Origin: Diplosphaera chodatii
Taxonomy: Eukaryota > Chlorophyta > Trebouxiophyceae > Prasiolales > Stichococcaceae
Assembly: GCA_032358165.1 (NCBI GenBank)
Contig: JAALGY010000001.1
Coordinates: 310,001-374,000, forward strand
Direction: 5' to 3'
DNA: 64,000 bases
Under the pieces are notes generated by a model. The model did not search any database and was not told where the DNA came from. It saw nothing but the letters and a program-made list of their open reading frames with translations. A program made the position numbers and the translations under genes. Of this stretch, positions 24,334 through 36,062 are shown one piece after another. Position 1 is the stretch's first letter. Every line of letters starts with the position of its first letter.

Positions 24334-27300
24334 ATGGACGGCTCCCCACAGCACAGCCTGGACGCGGACCCCTCTCCCCCCGGCTTCGGGTGCCCGTTCG
24401 ACGGTATTGCATGCCCACCTTCTCCTGTTGATACGCCTTACACTCGACGTGCAGCGTACGTACCTGTGTGCAGATGCAATACCACAGCCGCTGATAAGCA
24501 AGGTTCGTCTGATGCAGGCTGCCAGCGGCGTTTCAAGGAGCTGTGGATGGTGTGTGGATTTGTGTGCGGTTACCAAATCGGCACTGGTGTTCCTTGCGAC
24601 CTACCTGCTGCTGCAGCTTCAAGAGGCAGCACTGTGCACCACACACCGGCCCACATCAGCCACGCTCGATGCCGCGTCGGCGTGCTGGGGCATGCCAAGT
24701 TGGAACAGACCGTTCTGATGGTCCGCACGTGCATGCAGCTCCGACGGCACTGCCGGAAGCCGGAGGGCGAGGAGGGCGGCCACGGCGCCGAGCTGCGGTG
24801 CGTCACTGTCACGCATGTGCTGCATGCCGCTCCCGCTGCGGCCGAGGGGCTGGTGCGTGGCGTGCGCATGGTCTCCGGAGCAGCGTTGGGGCCACGGTGC
24901 TGATTTCCTGGCCCTGTCACGTACAGGATTTGCCCGCGGTGCAGTCGGGAGCTCCTGCCGACGCAGCCGCACCTGGGTACCAGATCCGGGCTCAGCTGAT
25001 GTTTTGGAGCCTGTTTGCTCCATCTGCGACCATTGCCTGATACGAACCAGTTGCACGGTGCATAGTCACCGCTGAATGCCCCGGATGTGAACCTACGCTG
25101 CTCTCAAAGAGCACAAGAAGAAGGATACCTGCGGCTTCCTGCTGGCAGGCTGCCTGGGCGGCTTGGCGGCACCGCAGCAGGCGCTGAAGCGGCAGCGCGC
25201 CAAGCTCAAACAGGTGTGCTGTCATCCCAGGATCACCGCATCGATGTACATCATCCGCCGGATCAACGAGCTCACGAACGGCTGCTTCCTCTTAGAACGC
25301 TGCCACCCTACATGCAGCGATGTCGCTGTGAGGATGTGCCACGACTGGTGTACCAGCTGCGGTCCCAGCGGGAAATCAAACTGCAGCCACACCTCACTGC
25401 AGGGGCGGTCCATCAGGCGCACTGCGTCGGCGGAGGCGGTGGCCTCGCTGCACTCGCCGCAGCTCAGGGGTCGCACGGGCAGCGACACCGGTTTGGCGGG
25501 GCTGGCATCGCCGCCGCTCCTGCTGCAGGCTCCAGGGCTGCCATCAGCCCTGGGCTCGCCACAGCCGGCAGCCCCGGGCGTGCGGCAGTCGCTGCTGCCG
25601 TCCGTGCCGTCGGCCCAGGAGCTGTCCGACAGGCTGACAGCGGCCGTCTCGCCGGCGCTGGCCGCGTTGACGACGGAGGTCCCGAAGGCAGCAGCGCCGA
25701 CAGCGCAGGCGCCATGGAGGTGAGCACAGCTGGGCTCAGCGCTACTGCAATGCGTGCTCCACACAGCCCACTGTGTGGCCCTGGGGTGACCGCGTTGGGA
25801 GCTAGGTCTGCCTCTCTCGAAGCCCCATTGAAGAGAGGACTCCCAAGCACAAATGGCCACGCACCCTGAGCAATCCTGGCTATCTGTGCAGTGATGGTGG
25901 CGGGGGGTGGGCAGCCCCAGCAGCATCGGCGCCGGCCCCAGCGCCGTCGGCGACACAGCAGCAGCAGGCGCAGCAGCAGGAGGCGCAGCTGGCGGGGGCG
26001 TGGTTGCAGGCGGTGGCGGCGGACCCGGGGGCGCTGGCCAGCATGCGGGCTGCCGTCGGCGCCCGGGCCGTGCAGGCGGTTGCTGAGGGGGCCGATCCCG
26101 AGGCCGCCCGCCACGCGCTGGTGACCGCCCTCGTGCGGGCGATCGTCGAGACGCAGGCAAGTGGCGCCCCCTGCTCGCGTCTCATGCCTGGCGGACCGGT
26201 GGCTGAATGTGGCTGTAGGGCACTGTCTCTCGTGTCACAGTGGCGATGAGACGATGACAATGAGACGACAGATCTGTCCTGTCGGCAAGGGCAAGAGGGG
26301 TCCATCAACTAGGGGTAGTCATTTAGTCTGGCTCCCTGCTGCAGGTGATGCCGATGATGCAGCCGCCAACTGCGGGCAGGCCCAGCACCGACTCAAACGT
26401 GAGCCATAGCACGCAGATGTCGGGGTTCGGGCTGCAGCCCTCCCTGCAGCACACGGAGTCCCCCGTCGAGGACAGCCCCTGCGTGTCGGGCGCGGCCTCG
26501 CAGCCACCACCCCACCGCTCGGCCACCCCCCTGGCGGCGGATAACGCACTGGCCACGTCCAGCGTGCCCCCCTGGAGCGCACACCCCACGGCTGCCCACC
26601 AGGCGCTGGCCTTCAGGACGCCGGATCGCCGGGGCACCCCAGTGCATATGACGGCACAGGCGTCGCCCTGCCAGCACTGCAGGTAAGCCTCAAGAAACCC
26701 AGAGTCTCCGGTGTCCGCAGGTCTGTTGCCACCATCCTACCAGACTGTTGGCCCTGAAAGGCTAGCCACACTTCTGCACCAGGGATGCCTGCTTCGGGCC
26801 AACTAGACACGGTGTCAAGCTTGCTGATGTGCTGCTGTTGCGCGCCGCAGGCCCCCATTGTCTGCTGCGCAGCCTGCTGCAGGGTGGCCGCAGCCGAGCC
26901 CCGCCATGCAGTGGCAGGGGGCGCCAGCATCCCTGGCAGCAGCGCACCACATGCACAGCACTGCTGCATCAGACCCATTCACGCCGCACCCTGGTGCACA
27001 CCTGCACACATCCACCTGGCCGCCATCACAGCAGCAGCAGCAGCAATTTGCACAGCAGCAGCCGCCGCTGGCCCCTCGGCCACAACCATCGCCGCTGGTG
27101 CCGACGCCGCAGCAGCAGCAGCAGCAGCACTATCAGCAGCAGCACTATCAGCATGAGCAGCAGTATCAGCAGCAGCAGCAGCAGCAGTATCAGCAGGAGC
27201 ATCTTCGCTTCAAGTCACTGTCGTCGCCGGCGCCGCTGCAGCGCGGCCACGGCATCCAGCTGCCGTTCTCGGCGATGCCACAGCAGCACTCCGCGGACTA

Positions 27301-27944
27301 TGCGCAGCAGTTTGGTGCGATTGCTCCAGCGCCGCAGCACCAGCACCACCTGTTCGGACAGGTCCCCGATGGGACGTCAGCGAAGCAGCTGCCTCAGGGT
27401 GGCTCGCCGCTGCTGCCGCCGCCCTGCTTCAACTGGGGTGACCCATCAATCGCCGCCGGCCGTCGCGCTGCCGCCATGCAGCAGAGCCCCATGCAGCAGA
27501 GCCCCATGCGCGCCGCCTCTGCCACGTTCCCGCGCCCCTCCGTGCGCATCGACAGCCTGGAGTTCAACGCCGCCGACCTCCAGGCGCTGCTGTCCGACTG
27601 GACCAAAGCCGGCGAGGTGCGGGCCGCTGCAGGCGCTGCTTGTGTTCTGCAGGAGCTTGCCCTATCCTGTTGCAGGGCTGCCGTCCTCGTGCTGCTCACC
27701 AGCGTCAGACGTTGCGCGCCTTGTGGGAGCAGTCAGTTTTGCAGACAGCACCATGCGCCACAGAGGCAAGGAGATGCTTGACTGGCTGCCCTACCTGGCA
27801 TGCAGGGGCCTGCCGGTGTGCAGTAGGCAGCACTGGCGACGCCGCCGGCAGCCGCAGCACTTTTGACCCTGCTCTGCTCTGCTTCAGCAGTGTGCCCTGC
27901 GCACCTCCAGACGACCAACGCCAGTGACGCGGCTCAGCCGCTGA
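24334..27944 (+). CDS. ZF-C: zinc-ligand putative DNA-binding protein with polyQ tracts (paralogue of ZF-A)
   Basis: Exons: 24334-24403, 24518-24549, 24739-24797, 24927-24976, 25149-25213, 25403-25719, 25892-26156, 26345-26682 and 26851-27616, 654 codons in frame; a short last exon (about 27891-27944) is the weakest call. Domain: GFGCPFDGCQRRFKELWM, LRRHCRKPEGEEGGHGAELR, ICPRCSRELLPTQPHLGC, GLAAPQQALKRQRAKLKQ. The spacing between the two His ligands is 10, not 13. Exon 6 carries GRSIRRTASAEA, the counterpart of the KALRRAS motif in ZF-D. The helix-like stretch RHALVTALVRAIVETQ matches one in ZF-A. Residues from about 27025 on are Gln/His-rich. The intron after exon 7 has a GC donor (GCAAGT). 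The 50-nt exon 4 with phase-2 entry is shared with ZF-A. It converges on ZF-D. Regulatory role is inferred. Confidence 0.8.
27016..27200 (+). repeat. CAG/CAA-rich tract encoding polyglutamine runs in ZF-C
   Basis: Imperfect CAG repeats interrupted by TAT and CAC codons give QQQQQQ, HYQQQHYQHEQQ and QQQQQQQYQQ runs. This is typical of transactivation regions and likely length-variable between strains. Confidence 0.9.
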
Positions 27945-29256
27945 AGGTGCCCGCCTCCACATCCATCAGCACAGTGATCCGACACGCAGCCCAGCGCCCC
28001 GCACTGGCGGAAGCGGGGGCCATTCTTAGACAGTGCAGTGCTTCAGTCTATACTGCTGCCACCAGCCTCCTGCCTGGCCTCCCCCAGGCAGGAGGCTGGG
28101 GGAGGTTGCCGCTATTTGACCCGGCGGGCTCCCCAGCACCACCAAAGACAGTCACACAGCCCATCCGCACTGAACTTCCGGTAGTGGCACTGACATTCGT
28201 CTTGTGTTGCCTCTCGTCTGTTTTTGGCACTGACGTGCATCTGCTGGTACATTTCAACTTTTGAAACCTGATTCTTTATTGCGGGCGGCAGCCCTTGGGA
28301 GACACCTGTGTGCGCGAACAGCAGGTTGCACATGACTTGCAGCACAGATTTCAGAGGGTTTCTTTATGCTTGCTTTGATGCTTCGATCTGCTTAGCCAGC
28401 CATCTGATGATCTCTACCTTGGTGCACTGTGTTGACGGTAGTTTTCGTCACTGCTTGATGCTAACGGTATGATTGTTGCGTCTGCCTGACATGGTTGCTG
28501 ACTTCGGCAAGAGTGACTCCGAAAGGTAACCGTGCGAACAAGTGACAGTCCATGTGTCATCACGCACACACGAGTGCTAGCATATGGTGATGCAAGCCAA
28601 CAAAGTGCAGCATTAAATAACAGCGGCGCAGGGGTCAAAAGTGACAGTGCATCTGGTGCAAGTCGTGAGTGTGCATATGCGAACGCTCCTAGGGTCCAGC
28701 AAGGTGGCACTGTGCCTACTTGATGGGTACAATGTTGCATCTCCTTGTCGTTTGCAGCAGTTGCGCAAAACCAAGCTTTCGTCACGAGCAAAACCAACCA
28801 CTAGCTAGTACCAACCAAACATCGAGTGCAGAAAGCAGTTTGCAGTGCTGAGCCTCCAGCTAAAACAGCATCTAGCATCAATTGCAGTGTCGCAGTGTGT
28901 GCTCCTTGTGCAGGGAGCCACCGATGTCAGCCTGAGCCCGCAGTCATGGGGTTGATGGCAGACCGAATGGCAGGGTACCCACATGCCCAGATCATGCTGC
29001 TGAAAAACCGCACTACGGCAGAAGAATCTAACGGATTATCCGATGAATGTAGTGAAGGCATGGGCGTGTGTGTCAGTGGACTTGTGTGTGCAGTCAGCCG
29101 CACAACACAGCCGTCCGGTCTGTTGTAAGTCATGCCCGCCAGCTGGCGGCGCTGCATCCTGCTGCCTAAAGTGCCGAGTGCCGAACCCCGTGGCCTGCTT
29201 GGCACATGGCAGCTACGCAATTGCCCCAGTCGTATTGATGCCACTCCCCATCGCCC
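27945..29256. other. Convergent intergenic region between ZF-C and ZF-D
   Basis: No coding sequence recognised; it holds both 3' ends. A perfect 15-bp hairpin at 28063-28098 is the only structured element seen. Confidence 0.55.
28063..28098. repeat. Perfect 15-bp stem-loop downstream of ZF-C
   Basis: CAGCCTCCTGCCTGG (28063-28077) is followed by a 6-nt loop and its exact reverse complement (28084-28098). It lies about 120 bp past the likely ZF-C stop, in the convergent region with ZF-D. Confidence 0.85.
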
Positions 29257-32200
29257 TCAGTAGCCCGAAACTGGCGGTGTCATGGTTGGCATCGGCGGCG
29301 TGAAGCAGCTGGTGTGGTACCACTGCAGGTACGAAAGAAGTCAGCTGTCAGCAGCCAAATAAGGGTCCACCGATGTGGCTTCCAGACGGGTTCCAAGTCA
29401 GCAGCCACCACACTCGGTTGCGACGTGAGTTGCTGATGATTAGGGGCCCGTCCGGCACAAGACACTGGGCACCAGCGCACCTCGTGCTCGGGCGCCCTGC
29501 CGCTGTCAGACAGCATGTCCAGCAGCATGTCGGCGCCGCCGCCGCCGCCCAGCAGAGCGGAGAAGTCCGCCAGCGCGGCCTCGGCGGGCGCCGCCATGCC
29601 ATTGGCGGCAGCGGCGGCGTCACTGCAGCCGCCATACTCGCACTGCTGCTGCGCCTGCAGCTGCTGGGCCTGCTGCTGCTGCTGCGCGTGGTGCTGCTGC
29701 GCATGGGCCTCCCAGGAGGAGGCTGCGGCTTCCTCGCCCCAGCAGAACGCCGCTGCACCCTGGTCGGCCGACAGCTGCGGCCTGAAGGTGGTGGTGCTGC
29801 TGCCGCTGCTGCCCCCCGGGCCGAGGCGCAGCAGGTTCGCCGCCTGGGCGGCCGTGACGGACGCCGCCGGCTCCAGCAGCGGGGCCGCCGCCGCCGCCCG
29901 CCACTCTGACACCGGCTGCGCGGCCCTGTCCTCGCAGGCGTCGCCCCAGCCGCTCATGACGCGCCAGGCGCCGTTGGACTCCGTCGCGACCGCGGCGTGC
30001 TGCTGCGGAGGCTGCGGCAGCCAGGCCTGGGGCACAGACGCAGTGGGCGCGGCCGGGGGCATAGCCGGCGCCCAGGGGCCATGCTCGGCAAAGGGGTTTG
30101 GCTGCGCTGCAGCGCCGTAGGTGCTGGCGGTGTGGTGGTGTGGCAGCGGCGGCGGCAGCGGGGCGCCTGCATGGCCAGAGCACCCACCCGAGCACGAGGT
30201 GCACTGCACCTGCTGCCCATCCCCAAGAATGGGCTGTGCATCCTGCACATCACCAGCATGTCATGCCGGTCAGCATGGTTGTCACCTGGTACGAGTCAGT
30301 TGCTGTCATGGCGTGCACAGCACTGGCATGCTCATGCACTGCACACTGAACCCTTCTGCTGAAGCTGACGCTCTATCCCTGGTGCTGCACAGCTAGCTAG
30401 CAGCCCCACACAAGGGCAGTCCCGTCAAAATATCGAATGCCTGGTGCAAGTGCAAGGCCACGTGTGCCGCTGCCAGGCAACACTGCCGCGCACCTGCATG
30501 AGGTTCTGCACGAACGCCTGCACCAGGTGCTTGATGGTGGAGGAGGCGACGGCAGGCGGCGGGTTAGCAGGTGCTCCGGATCCGGAGTTGGTGGGGGAGG
30601 CGGCAGAAGAGGGCGGCGACACCGTGTAGTTGTGCGCCTGGTGGTAGCTCAGGTTGTGCAGCTGCTGCGGGGAGGCGAAGCTCCTGCATGATGACAGGGA
30701 GCCTGGTCAGCCCGGTGTAGGTCCTGCCCAACGGGCTGCGAGATGGCATGCGCGCCACCGAGTGTTGCCGCCTCCATGAGCTGCCGAAGCACATCTCAAG
30801 GCCCCGCAGCCAGGTCGTTGATCGATACTCACTCTTGGCGGAAGCGCGGATAGGTGGGCCGCTCGGGCGAGCCGGATGAGCTGCTGGCGGCGGCGGCGGC
30901 GGCGGCGGCCTCGGGCGTCAGGAAATCGCTCGCCGCCCGGGAGATGGGCGGCGGCAGCGGCGGCTGCATGTCCGGTGGCTCCCAGGAGGACGCCCGTCGC
31001 AGCGCCTTCTGCATCGCCCAGCAGAGTGCCAGGATGAGTCAGGGCAGCATCATGCATTGTGGGCAAATGTCAGTGCTGACAGCTGCTGCCATGGGTCATG
31101 GTCCACGTGGCGCCGGATTGCTCATCGCTGTGCGTCAACGCACCTTCCTCTCCTGCATCCTGCGGCGCTTGACGGCTTGAGAGGGCGCGGAGAGGCCAGC
31201 CTGGCAGCCTACAGCGCATTGGTGGTTTCGGCGTTGGTGATTTGGGTCGAGATCTCAGGAGAGTCAGCAACTCAGGTGCCAGGGGGCCGTGCGTAGTAGT
31301 GAACCACAGGTGCACCGGCTGTACACCGGACCGGCATACAAGGCAGCTGGTGGCTTGAATGTGCGTCGCAGTGATGCAAGGCTGCTCACCGAGGTGGGCG
31401 CGTCCCGGCTGCAGCGGCTGGCTGCACTTGGGGCACGCCTGCGGGGGATGACAGTCAGGTACTGAAGCCGAAACATGCGCGCAGCATGGCGTGCTTGAGC
31501 CGTGTCGGGCGTTGCAGCATGAAGGATCTGCATCTCAACCAGGCATCCAGATTGCACGGATAGAGCATAGGTGCGGCAGCTAGGCCCCAGGTGCACCACA
31601 AACACACCAGTAGGTCCTGCCCGTGGCCGCCCTGACCCTTGATCGCGCTGCGCGGCGCCTTCACGTGCTGCCGAAGCCTAAGACAAGCGTAACAAGACAT
31701 TATAAACCACCATGCGCTGTCTATGGGCCATGCTGTACAACTGCAGCACGCTGAATGTGAGGAATAGTAGCAACACACAATTGTAGGAGCTTTCGTGCAG
31801 ACAGCGCAGAGCGCAGGGCACTTCCAAAGCTCGCACTTCCAAAGCTCGCAGAAGCGCTTCTGGCATCCTGCAGAGCATGGAACAGGGAGGAGCGTGAGAG
31901 GCTGATCCGCTTTTGTTTTGTAAAGGCATGCGTGAAAACGTGGCGCGCACGTAATCACCCACACACGCCAGAAAGCAGCGCGAAGCTGGGCGACAAAGCA
32001 CATGCATGCTGCCTGATCTTATTGTATCAACGGTGAACATGTGTACATGTAGAGTGCCGTGAGGGCTGCCATGGTCGGGTGGGCCTCAACGTGACAGATT
32101 GAGCTGGCTTCCGAGTGGCAGCTGCGGTAACCGCTGCGGCCTATCCGCACATTGTTGCATGCCTGAGGGATCTGGGTGGTCTAGAAGGAATGAGGAGCCT

Positions 32201-32284
32201 ATACTCATATGTACCGTCGATTGGGCACACGAAGGTGCCGGTCTCCCGGCTGTGTTTTCGCGAAGGGGCCGCCGGACTGGCCAT
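29257..32284 (-). CDS. ZF-D: zinc-ligand putative DNA-binding protein, 492 aa (paralogue of ZF-B)
   Basis: Exons in transcript order: 32284-32215, 31867-31837, 31677-31608, 31438-31390, 31208-31144, 31008-30833, 30683-30494, 30242-29481 and 29322-29257; 1479 nt in frame. Start: MASPAAPSRKHSRETGTFVC. Domain: CPIDGCQKRFCELWK, LRQHVKAPR, GGHGQDLL, ACPKCSQPLQPGRAHLGC, then APSQAVKRRRMQERK. All eight Cys/His ligands of the family are present. Exon 6 has KALRRASSWEPPD, exon 7 the helix-like IKHLVQAFVQNLMQ, and exon 8 long Ala/Gln-rich stretches. The exon 2 donor lies in a 15-bp tandem duplication, which makes two identical donors 15 bp apart; using the second inserts CELWK. It converges on ZF-C and shares phase and exon lengths with ZF-B. 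Regulatory role is inferred. Confidence 0.83.
31818..31847 (-). repeat. 15-bp tandem duplication spanning the ZF-D exon 2 splice donor
   Basis: On the minus strand GAGCTTTGGAAGTGC occurs twice in a row, so the AA|GTGC donor occurs twice. Both donors leave the same phase. Confidence 0.9.
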
Positions 32285-33660
32285 GACGCTCTGCTCCAAG
32301 GTCACGCCCAGATTACAGTGATCCGCGGTCAGCCATGCCTGTCCAGCACCTGCGGCAGGGCAGCAACCACGTTGCAGTCCGCGCTGTGTATGATAGCAGC
32401 TCCGCTTATGCACCGCAGGCCCGAAGCCTGCCCTGCGTCGCCGGCACCACCACCCACACAAAAGTGCAGCCGCCGCCATGGCGCCACGAACCGGCTTCCC
32501 ATCCTCATAGGACACCCAACACAGCCTGTTAAGGGCTCATAGCATTGCTAACGTGCTGCTTCTGGCGCTGCATCTGCTCGGCAACCACAATAGGTACCTG
32601 GCTAGGTCCAAGGGCGACGCTGGCGGCGTTCACGTGCCGCTGCAGGCAGGCTGCGGGAGTGCAGGGTGCCTGAATGGGCTGCGTCGGCGAAGCAGTCGAC
32701 GAGAACTGGCTTATGTGCTAGATAGATAAAAAGAGCACCTGCGTGACAGCATGCCACACTGCGAAGGACGGGCACTGCAGTGGGACGAGATCTCCAAAAA
32801 GTAGTCAGTCGGCATCTACTTGCCACGTCACGATCACGACGACACAGTAATGCATTAAAGGTACCTTCGATAGAAAGCGTCAATGTGCACTTTTTGCCGC
32901 CATCCAGGATTCTGGGGGATTCGCTGCCGTGCATTCGTCAGTTCACCAGTCTGCTACCATCGCCGCAGCAGCGGCAGGCAGAATGCTTGCATGTGACGCC
33001 GCTCCCAATTGCGTTACCACCGAGCTTGAGACAGGGTTGCCAGACATATTGGTGTCTGCAGTTTGCCCGAGGGTCATCTAGCCAGCAGGAGCACAAGTGG
33101 CCTGGCCATCATGATGGTCAAGCAGCTGCTGTCGTTCTCATCAATGCCTGGTCAAGCAAATCTTGAAATGCCCTTCGGCTCAATCTAAGCTATCAAGTCA
33201 AGCACACAAAGAACTGCGATACCGTGCAGCCACTCATCACCTGCTCAATCCCCCATTGCCAGATCAAATCTGAAATTCAACATGCATGTGCGCTGTGTTC
33301 ATCACACGCATGCATACACCAAGCTAAGGTGGGAACCCTGACAGCAGGGGCAACACCTACATCCCCCACCCGACGTCTCTGACACTGCCTACCTTACCAA
33401 GCGCACTACATTGCTCTGCGTCTGAAGCTCTGAACACAATGCTGTTGCTGGCGCCCGAGTTCTGCTGGTGGCTACAAAAGCTTGCTACCAATGCCTTCTG
33501 CGGATGTCTGCTGCTGCAGAGGCTGCATGCCATCCAGCTGCTGATGTTCCTACTCCTTACTACTGCTGCCAAAGATCCAGCACCAGCATCCACATGTTGT
33601 GGCTGGCAGCACCAGGAGCAGCAGCAGGGCTGGCAACCCGGCGGCGGCACGGAGGCATGT
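32285..33660. other. Intergenic: ZF-D upstream and GH114 3' flank
   Basis: No gene recognised. Minus-strand frames here lack exon borders and coding character. Contains the ZF-D promoter and the GH114 3' end. Confidence 0.55.
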
Positions 33661-36062
33661 CTACCCAGCCTTGGCCAGGGGGTTGCGAAAGACGGTGGTG
33701 CACACATTGGCCTTGGCCGCGTTGCAGTTCCGCCGGCTGCCGCGCCCGGGGCACCTGTACCGCGAGCAGTACTCCCGGCACGTCGTGCGCATGCCGTTCA
33801 CGTCCGTGGTCTTCAGCAGCGCGTTGAACCCCGCCTTGAGGAGGGCGGGGCAGAAGCACCCCGGGTCCTGCGTGACGCCATTGTCCTGCTCGCTGGCGTC
33901 GCAGTACTCCACGATGAAGACCGGCTTGGCCTTGCCGACCACGCTGTATTCTCCACAGCTGTTGTCCTCAGAGCACTGCTCATTTAGGAACCTGCATGGC
34001 CACAGGGGCACAGCTGGATGTGGAATTCCTCGAACGTGTGGCAATATGCCGCCAACTTGCTGGCTGCATCGGTTTTCTGAGGGAACCATGCAGTGCAACA
34101 GCCATACTACAGACTACAGAGGGCAGCAATTGGCATGAACCACTCCCATGCAGGCTGCCTCACCAGTCGTAGTACTTGTTCAGCTGCGGCAGCATGCCCA
34201 CCGTGTTCTTCAGGCTGCAGCATGGCATATTCTTAGCTCACATTCTGCTTGGCAGCCTGCACCCATTGGTGCACACCAGGACGCTAACAGTATGGCAGCG
34301 GGTGTTGCAGAGCACAGCGCAAAGGAGCACAATCCGGAAGGGGTCGGCAGGGCAGTGCACGCACCCGACGCTCATGCCACGAGCATGAACGGCACGCGCG
34401 ATCCACAGGCTGTAATCAAGCTGCAGCGCAGGCAGGAGCACTTGCTGGTTGGTGAGTCGCTACCGGATGTGGTGGACACGACAGCTCTGGCACGGCCATG
34501 TGCTCAAGCCCTGGTTTACATCGGGGTCCCACGGCGACAAGCATGGGCGGTTGCACAGTGTGATGGAGCAAAGCACCAGGAGCATGCGACGCACCGACTG
34601 CCGCGCTGTCAGGGGAAAGCCAGTGCTCTCCTGCAGAGATGGTTAGCAAACTTGTTCAGTTGCAATGGCAGCGGGATCCGCAGAACACATGGCCATCATG
34701 CCTCTCGCGAGTTGCCGGACCCGGCTACTTGGCAGCTGTGGCAGGCGGCAGACAGCTTGAGGCCAGGGGCTCTACACAGAGGGCAAGGGAAGGCAGGGCT
34801 GCACCGAGTATGCGCCACTGTTGTCTGGCTCAATGCCATCTGCATGACCAGTATTCAAGGCTGTCACCAACCTCTGCCGGCAGGGTGCACTGTGGCAGGC
34901 TGCCGCCAGAGGCAGACATGCGCTCGCGGTGAGCACAGGACGTGTGGCACATGCTAGTGGGCTGCTCTAGACTCGATACGCAGCAGGCACGGCTCACCGC
35001 AGCCGATGCGCTTGGCAAAGTCGAAGCGCTTTGCCATGATCGTCTTCACACGCGGATTGCGGATGTCCTGCAACCAGCAAGGGGGCCAGATGAGCTGAAG
35101 GATCTGCTGTTATGCACCACATGGGGCTGTGCTGATCGTGTGACATGCGACGATGGCGGCAGGACGTGAGCCAGCAGTGCGGTGCTCGACTCGCCAGCCA
35201 CTTCTCGTCTTGGAAGGGGGGCGAGTAGGCGCGGCCGGTCAGGCCCTTCCATGCGGAGGGTGCGATGCCTCGCCGGGAATTGTCCAGAGCCTGATACGGG
35301 GACAGCACGACACTTTGATACCGTGAACCGTAAAGCACAGCACGCGAGAAGGTGCTGCAGAAGGTGGAGGGGGTACCCACCTGGCGCTCACTCTCCCAGG
35401 TTCCCACGCTGATGTAGCAGCTGCGTCGCACAGCGCAAGTTTCAGATCAGAACTCAAGACGCTCAGCACGGATCTACCGCGTGGATCGGGTGCCAACTGC
35501 GGGGTTAATCATGCGAGGAAGTATCGCTGCACAGTGACGGCTGCGCACATGACTTGGACGCCCTTGATGGCCTTGCGCAGGCCCTTGATCTGGTCCGCCG
35601 CGCTGTCAAAGTCGATGTCATACATGGTGACGCCCTGCAGCAGCAGGTGAGAGGGCATCGGCACCCCAGATGGTGCAGCCTCGATGGGCAATCCCTGCTG
35701 TGACATCTCAGGCGTTCATGTGTGGCACATCCGAACAAGACTAAGCCCACAGCAATCTTAGACCAAAGACGAAGCTGATGCAACGCAGCTGGAACATTAG
35801 CTGCATCGCCATAAGCCTGCCATTGCATCTGGCCATCCTGATTACACCTCACCTTGACCTTGGAAATCAAGCCGTTGTCACTCAGCTGCCACTGCCACGG
35901 CTGATTGCGGCTCAGCGCTTTCCGGGTGGGCTTCTTGGGCGTCGCCTTGGGCTTCGGCTTGGGTTTGGGCTTCACCACGGCAGCCTGCAGGGTGGGGACC
36001 ATCAGCAACAGCACCATCAGCACACCAGCCGGCATGGCTGCGGCAAACGGGCTGCCCGACAT
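33661..36062 (-). CDS. Secreted GH114 (Ega3-like) endo-alpha-1,4-polygalactosaminidase, 336 aa
   Basis: Predicted to cleave alpha-1,4-linked galactosamine polymers outside the cell. Exons: 36062-35853, 35634-35549, 35420-35381, 35290-35195, 35067-34998, 34839-34805, 34630-34595, 34420-34365, 34214-34164 and 33991-33661; 1011 nt in frame. Signal peptide: MSGSPFAAAMPAGVLMVLLL, then a basic Lys-Pro linker (KPKPKPKPK). GH114 barrel blocks in order: QPWQWQLSD, MYDIDFDSA, VICYISVGTWE, EKWLDIRNP, CDGIEPDN, TGFPLTARQS, WIARAVHARGMSVGLKN, NEQC and VFIVEYCD. Candidate catalytic residues are D173 (EPDN) and E231 (NEQC); their 58-residue spacing equals the D189/E247 pair that I recall for Ega3. A Cys-rich tail of about 60 residues follows. 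The intron after exon 4 has a GC donor. It lies between ZF-D and DEAC2. Confidence 0.9.

Noticed and set aside
26829..27866. Ser-rich 345-codon plus-strand open frame
   Set aside because: Shadow of the CAG-rich ZF-C exon in another frame.
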